A DNA stretch of 44,485 nucleotides, from NCBI GenBank assembly GCA_025201365.1, contig JAIXMF010000083.1, forward strand, positions 1-44,485. Direction: 5' to 3'. A program made the position numbers and the translations under genes. The notes beneath the pieces were generated by a model. The model had not been told where the DNA came from. It saw only the letters and a program-made list of their open reading frames with translations, and made no database searches. Source of the stretch: Syncephalis plumigaleata (lineage: Eukaryota > Zoopagomycota > Zoopagomycetes > Zoopagales > Piptocephalidaceae). Shown here piece after piece: positions 38,843-44,485 of this stretch (position 1 is the stretch's first letter; every line of letters begins with the position of its first letter).

Positions 38843-40000
38843 TTATCTTGCTATGCGATTCACTTTGAGCAGTGAAATATAAGCAGCTCTGCCTGATGCA
38901 AGCGCTTCTTTAGTTAGAGGATTGAAAGAAGCTCCCTCGGAAGCAACTACACTTTTTATGTAATCATCTAGTTTCGAAGGTATCTCGGGTGTAACTTGCC
39001 CAAGGGCATTTGGAATAGCTCGTCTAATAAAGTTGCTTGGTAATAGATTGAAATTGTTGCACATATAAGGGTTTAGTCCTCGGATAGGACTGATAGGCAT
39101 AATGGCGATATCCAGCTTTTTTCTACCACTTGGAAGGATGCCTATCTTGTCGAAATCAAACACGACAGCGCTTAACTGTCCGGAATCTTCCTGCTTAACC
39201 ATAATATCTGCACTCATCGGTTAGATCATTGTAATGTGTACGCAGTTTGACAACACTTACTGGCTAGACTCAAATCCTGATGTATAATGCCGACATTATA
39301 AAGATAAATGAAAGCTATTCAATAGTCGGTTAGTATGGGTGCGTATCGTACAACACAGATCAACCACCTACCTTGAAGTAGTTGCGGCATAACTTGATTA
39401 ATGATGTCAAGTCGTTCTGCATAGTTCTTTCCCAAGAGATGCTTCCATAATTCCTGCTCCTCAATGTACCTATAGATGAAACAGTTTCCTGACAACTGGG
39501 ATGCACCCATGCTAATCACTTCAACATGCTTCAATGGGTATGCCACCTTACTACGGTATGCTGCATAACTTCCCGTAAGCGTGTTTCGTGCGACCATAAG
39601 TGCCTTCATATATATATACACCAATGTAAGCGATTAGATAGATGACACCAATTGTACGTACAATAAACGCTTCCTTTTCCTCGTTTCCTTGCATGCATTT
39701 CATAAATCCCTCTTGTTTATCGAATGTAACTCGGGCAAAGCTGATTTTGTCGGTTCCACCGGGATACCAGTTCGGCTTTGATAGTCCTACACGCGCTGCT
39801 ATTTCATCCATATATTTACGCGCATAAGAATTCGGATTATCTTGTCCTGCAAACGTATTAGAATACTGGAACGCAATGAACATCTAGACAAGCGTATTAC
39901 CAGTAAGGACACCATCCGCTGCCTGTACCTGACTAATGCATGATGCTAATATTGACGCTGTGACCAATAATAATGTAACGTGATGAAGTGCGGTACGCAT
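38843..40000 (-). CDS. Secreted protein kinase-like protein
   Basis: Five exons (40000-39901, 39846-39662, 39603-39372, 39314-39261, 39207-38843) give 311 residues. Residues 1-28 are a strong signal peptide (MRTALHHVTLLLVTASILAS ahead of CISQVQAA). The rest reads as a kinase fold: FARVTFDKQEGFMKC with K83 as the VAIK-like lysine, a hinge-like CFIYRYIEEQELWKHLLG, catalytic loop IIHQDLSLANIMV (H184, D186, N191) and metal-binding segment VVFDFDKIG (D208). HRD is HQD and DFG is DFD, but the catalytic Asp, Asn and Lys are all present. The C-lobe is short and lacks a clear APE motif. Splice sites were chosen because they restore this loop across exons 4-5. TATAAATA lies 132 bp upstream (40132-40139). 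Fungal secreted kinases are rare; the target is unknown. Confidence 0.72.
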
Positions 40001-40470
40001 GGAATTCGTGGTATCTAGTCAAAATCTAATGTTACGACTAACTGGCTTGAATGTATGGAGAGCGAGCTAAATAGAGATAAAGATAGATGGAAGTGACTAA
40101 TGAAGCAGTTAAAATAGCATTATCGTTGCTCTATTTATACCTTGCAGTCGGGTTTGCCATTACACCTAATTACTCGCTGTATATAATAATGTTTGAATTA
40201 CACGTTTCGTATATCCTAAAGTGAATAATCATATGCCTTCTAACAAGCAATGTTGTCAATGATACATCAATGAAAAAAACATCTTGAACGGTATAAATAG
40301 AAATTTCTACATTTCCAAATGCCTCATACACGAATGCCAACAGTTTTATTTGCATATTTGGAATGGTTATATGCACATTAATGGTCATTGTTAAAAAATA
40401 ATAAAAATGGCATCGTATTCATCTTCATTCCCATTCTATATCTTATTTTAGTCAACTATCCATACTCGGT
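40001..40470. promoter_or_regulatory. Divergent promoter of the secreted kinase and threonine aldolase
   Basis: TATTTATA at 40132-40139 reads TATAAATA toward the kinase. The kinase side has a purine-rich leader (40055-40095). No other element could be assigned, and no gene is seen in the 470 bp. Confidence 0.45.
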
Positions 40471-42153
40471 ATGTTCAAAAGTGTGCTAAGTAGACCATTA
40501 TCGCGCTTTACAAGATGTACAAGTAGACGCCTATTATCCACGATAGATCTCCGAAGCGATACAGGCAGGTAGTTCCTCGTTGAACTAAGGCTTCTTTTGT
40601 TGCTAACTGAACCGTTTACTCTTTGTATCTAGTAACGAAACCTACTGTGGCTATGCTTGATGCGGTCCAGCATTGCTCGGTCGGTGATGACGTATACGGA
40701 GAAGATCCTACAGTTGGCAAACTCGAGGAATGTATCGCCGAGTTAACGGGTCATGAGGCGGGTCTATTCTGCGCCAGCACTACTATGGCTAATCAGCTAG
40801 CTCTACGTAGTCATTTGAAGCAGCCACCCCATAGTATTTTATGCGATAAGCGAGCACATATCTACCAGTATGAATGTGGTGGTGTCGCGTATCACTCACA
40901 AGCTGCCACTACTGCCATTATGCCCAAGAATGGTATTCACTTGACGGCGGAGGAAGTCGAGGCGAACTTGGTCGGAGAGGATGTTCATAACGCGCCCACT
41001 CGCGTCATCACTTTAGAGAATACGCTAAATGGCGTGGTAAGTGAGGGCAGATAATTGAGCAGGTAGCGTTGTTTACCAATTGCAATTGATGATACAGATA
41101 TTCCCTGGAATGAATTGACGTAAGTCTACTTACCGGATAAATAGCAATGAAGTATACTGAATTATATAAAATACAGAAAAATAAGTCAACTGGCACGTCA
41201 AGAATCAATCCTATTGCATCTTGGTAGGGAGTAGACATGTTTATGCTAATTCAGTAGCTTAATCGCGTTTAATTAATGTGATATTATTACTATAGATGGA
41301 GCCAGACTATGGAATGCCTCGGTGGCCAGTGGAATTAGTCTACGGGAGTATGGTGGTTTATTTGATTCGGTATGTTTCCCTGCTAACTACGAGAATACTA
41401 TCAATTTGATTCGTGATATTAACAACGCATAAATCATCAGATATCATTATGTCTTTCTAAAGGTACATTATTACTGTAAGCTATAACGAAACCTAATATG
41501 CATCAATGTATAGGTATGGGATGTCCCATTGGTTCCATGCTTGTTGGTAAGTTATAGCTACCTCTATTTAGTTTAGTTTAGTTTAGTTTAGTTTTCACGC
41601 TAACCCTTTTGTAACTACTAGGATCGAAATCGTTTATTAATCAGGCAAGATGGTTCAGAAAACTGTTTGGTGGCGGGTAAGTCAACGCGTGACTCTCCTC
41701 CATTACAATGAGGCTCATACTGTTTCGTGATGCATGCGTGCACGCACGCACGCTGACGATCCTAATCACAGCTGGCGGCAAGCTGGTATTTTAGCTTCTA
41801 TGGGTCTGGTAGCACTTGAGGATTACACGGAGCGTATGGCAGTGGATCATTTGCATGCAGCACATCTAGCCAAAGCATGTGAGCACCATAAGCTTACCTG
41901 TCAATTGCCTGTTGATACCAACATGATATTCCTGAACACTGGATCAGTATCGGCCATTAATCTGGCCGCGCAACTTCAACGTCATAACATCTTAACCATG
42001 CCTATGAGCGAGTCTACACTACGCATTGTATTACACCATCAAATTTCCAAACAGGACATCGACTATGTTATTGCGACACTACCGCATGTACTGACAGCAT
42101 CTGAATTGGATGCAAAAGCCTGTACTGACACCACTATTTATTACCGCATGTAA
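40471..42153 (+). CDS. GLY1: L-threonine aldolase (PLP enzyme)
   Basis: Nine exons give 378 residues: 40471-40564, 40633-41040, 41098-41119, 41177-41223, 41296-41369, 41441-41462, 41514-41546, 41622-41676, 41772-42153. The enzyme cleaves threonine to glycine and acetaldehyde. The N-terminus (MFKSVLSRPLSRFTRCTSRR) looks like a mitochondrial presequence. Motifs are DLRSDTVTKPT, GDDVYGEDPTV, ITLENTLNG, LHLDGARLWNA and CLSKGMGCPIGS with the PLP lysine K222, then GGGWRQAGILASMGLVALED. Intron 1 is GC-AG (starts GCAGGT). The exon 2/3 junction is the least certain: the in-frame solution uses the GTGAGG donor at 41041 and leaves one extra Asn. Exons 3 and 6 are only 22 nt each. Confidence 0.93.
41567..41594. 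repeat. GTTTA pentanucleotide repeat in a threonine aldolase intron
   Basis: Five consecutive TTTAG units lie inside the intron 41547-41621. Confidence 0.85.
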
Positions 42154-42441
42154 CCACGTGATTTCTTTCATCTTGAAATTGCCCTTTACTTCCATTTGAA
42201 CAATTCAGTCAGTCCAGTCAGTCCACAGTTGCGTCATCTTTACTTTGTTTCTTTCATAAAAACCCCAACGAATTCATCTCGTTTATTGTATCATTGTATA
42301 CTTCCTACTAGTTAACTTGTAGTTAGACGCTTTAGTATAGGCGCAACTGCGCTATAAAGCGCATAAGTTTTATTGTAGCTGTGTGGATTCCATACAACTA
42401 GCATATATTCATCATTTCTCTATTATTATTATTATTAAGCA
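42154..42441. other. Spacer with CACGTG next to the threonine aldolase stop
   Basis: CACGTG occurs at 42155-42160, and a pair of CAGTCAGTC-like repeats at about 42207-42222. An ATT run (about 42421-42437) precedes the next start codon. No gene is seen. Confidence 0.35.
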
Positions 42442-44485
42442 ATGGACTGGCTCCGACATACAGTCAGTGCGGCTGAACGGGTCGTTGCTCGGTCTACGAT
42501 AGGACTCGCGTCGAATCGGCAGAATTCCTCGTCTCCCGCGCCGTCATCACCGTCGCAGCAACGACCACGCTCGTTGATGATTACCTCGGAGCAGGAAACC
42601 ACATTTACCTCGTTGCCCAGTCCACTATTAATACGACAGCGTAATCGTTCTATGGAGCAATCCGCGACCTTGCCACGTCGAACGAGATCGGCATCGACCA
42701 CCGCCATGTCGGATATGGTGTTGAAACGAGTGGAGACACCGGTGGAACGACCGCATGCCAGGGACATTAAATGCACCCTTTGTTACGATCAAACGGTCAT
42801 GTTTGCCGATCAAGAACAGAGTCGATTGTTTCGTCGCTGGTTTTCCACCTATCAGAATGGTAGTCAGCAGGAGGAGAGTCAAAAGGTAAGTAAATGCTTA
42901 TGCAACGATGTGTACCGAGTACTATTTGTCATTATAGATAAAAGTAAACTGACTTTCTATTTGTATTGTTTACTTATTGATATACATATATGATTGAACA
43001 ACCAGGAACAATATGATCTATTATTTGAACACATTAAAGGGTTTAATCAGCGTTACAATGCAGCCGTGCTACCACCACCCGAGAAAGATTTGTGCACTAC
43101 GCTACGACCGTTGAACACGCCTGATGGTCGAGGTCATCCTTCCTACGCGGTTATTTGCGCGGTTAACGGATTATGCGATTTGTTAAAGGTGTTTTGTGAT
43201 TCGGCGGCTCACGTTCCATGTGAGGTATCGGCTACCATCAAGGATGTGCTAATATTAATGGAGCATATCGAGATACTATCACGATGGCCCGAGAATTGTC
43301 GATGTATGATTAGTCATCAGTTGGCGGATATCCTATTGCAGTTCTTTATTGAAGTGGTGACCGTGTACAAGAAACTCGACAAACCCGCTAGTACACCACA
43401 ATTCGACTCATCACACAGCGGTCATTCTTTATCGAGATTCAATACATCGCCATTACCATTATCTACCATATCATCACAATCGTCTCATGGTAAGCTACTA
43501 ATGTCATTATTTACTAATTGGTTATTTAATGAACATTGTATGCATATATTAATACATATAGATGATGCATTCCATGAAGGAGAAGCATTAGAACGAATCA
43601 TTACACTTATTTGCGAAGTATTACGTCGACTAGCCGATCCTACAGAGGAATGGGTGCAGCATTTTCGTACATGGAAGTCGGAACCATCCATCACTGCCGA
43701 GCGTAGTTTATGGTCATTGCTAACACCGCAGCATACACGGGAGTTCCAACGTAAAATTATTCAATGGCTTCTCTATTTTATTCTATATTTGCAACGGGAC
43801 AACGCACCACCCATGACTTTACTGCAAATGTACGCCTACTTCCAAGCGATGCATCTGTTAGGCGCGCTAGTATGGCATTGTAATGTTGACTATTTATTAT
43901 TACAAGAGCTTTCCGTGCTCGATTTGTTAACGGCATTTATTGGCGATCAACGCTTAGTGCTACAATGGCAGCGTACCCAGAATATCCTAGGCTTCTCCGG
44001 GGAACACTGTCAAATTGTACGTGGCGAATTCCGATCTCGATTATTTGCCTGGCGTATCGTGTTCGCCATGGAGTTAGCGGTGCCAGAGATGCGTTCACAC
44101 TTTCTACGCAGTGTAACACGATCCAATATCACCGAGCTATTCAGTTGGACGATTCGAATGTGCACTGCCTCAGAAACGCGTACCGATCTAGAAAATAAGT
44201 ATATCGACATGGATCAATTCCCCTTACTCGCCTCTATCGGATTACCTGATGTAGTGACAACACCAACAACATCATCATCACAATCTGCTGGCGAAGAAAT
44301 AGAAGGAGAAGAAGGAGCACCAACACTAGAATGTTCAGTATCCGAATTTCAAAATGCCTACGAGGCTGATAATCTATCGAGTACCGCCATTGCTATGCCA
44401 CCCTCTCTATCGAATACAATGCCTACCGTCAAGGAAGCCAGTGAAATACGTATTTTATTCTATACGGCACTATCTATGCTACTAG
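42442..44485 (+). CDS. N-terminal part of a large helical-repeat protein, possibly BEACH-type (3' end outside window)
   Basis: Three exons are visible (42442-42885, 43006-43489, 43562 to the window end), at least 617 residues, and the frame is open at the edge. Residues 1-100 are basic and Ser/Arg-rich with an amphipathic start (MDWLRHTVSAAERVV). From about residue 150 the sequence is a chain of amphipathic helices (LLFEHIKGFNQRYNAA, PSYAVICAVNGLCDLLKVF, VLILMEHIEILSRWPENCRC, LQMYAYFQAMHLLGALVW), an armadillo/HEAT-like solenoid, interrupted by serine-rich and acidic loops. The length, the position of the solenoid and the disordered N-terminus recall the amino-terminal region of WDFY3/LvsA BEACH proteins, but the diagnostic BEACH and WD40 parts would lie beyond the window. 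The family call is tentative. Confidence 0.5.

Noticed and set aside
42435-42882. Antisense frames of 113 and 84 residues at the start of the last gene
   Set aside because: They are complementary to a Ser/Arg-rich coding exon; no independent start or splice signal is seen.

Overview
The window is nuclear DNA from a fungus. It is dense with short introns, mostly 55-75 bp, with GTAAGT-like donors and CTAAC/CTAAT branch sites. Fungal markers include a fused ARG5,6 arginine gene and a DASH kinetochore subunit (DAD3). A WRAP53/TCAB1-like gene, absent from well-studied yeasts, and very intron-rich housekeeping genes point to an early-diverging lineage (zoopagomycete- or mucoromycete-like). That placement is inference.

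Layout. 1-5 kb: 3' end of a WRAP53/TCAB1 homologue, an F-box-type gene, a mobile-element relic, a 44-residue secreted peptide, a small membrane protein and the TFIIA small subunit. 5-15 kb: RPN1 (18 exons), the V-ATPase F subunit, DAD3, COG8, S-adenosylhomocysteine hydrolase and TFIIH subunit TFB5. 15-19 kb: an 8-cysteine secreted protein, a gene-poor stretch with a second, more decayed relic, and a second F-box gene. 19-26 kb: a CSB/RAD26 SNF2 ATPase (16 exons) and ARG5,6. 26-29 kb: gene-poor DNA with strong hairpins. 29-31 kb: an FHA-kinase with micro-exons. 31-33.3 kb: pyrimidine-skewed degenerate repeats and one unexplained short coding stretch. 33.7-36.8 kb: a PH-domain protein and a glutaredoxin-fold protein. 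37-40 kb: a GPALPP1-like protein and a secreted protein kinase with an intact catalytic loop. 40.5 kb to the end: threonine aldolase, then the start of a large protein that runs off the window.

How it fits together. Most genes are single-copy housekeeping genes in divergent or convergent pairs with short shared gaps: TFIIA/RPN1, RPN1/VMA7, VMA7/DAD3 and SAH1/TFB5. The accessory layer has four parts: the F-box paralogues with shared flanking relics, the small secreted proteins, the secreted kinase, and the divergent FHA-kinase. The most unusual items are the secreted kinase, the 8-nt micro-exon that encodes part of the FHA-kinase catalytic loop, and the duplicated, reshuffled F-box/relic loci. 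No tRNA, rRNA, CRISPR or virus-derived element was recognised. No search or alignment was run; gene names rest on motif recognition and on exon chains that stay in frame.
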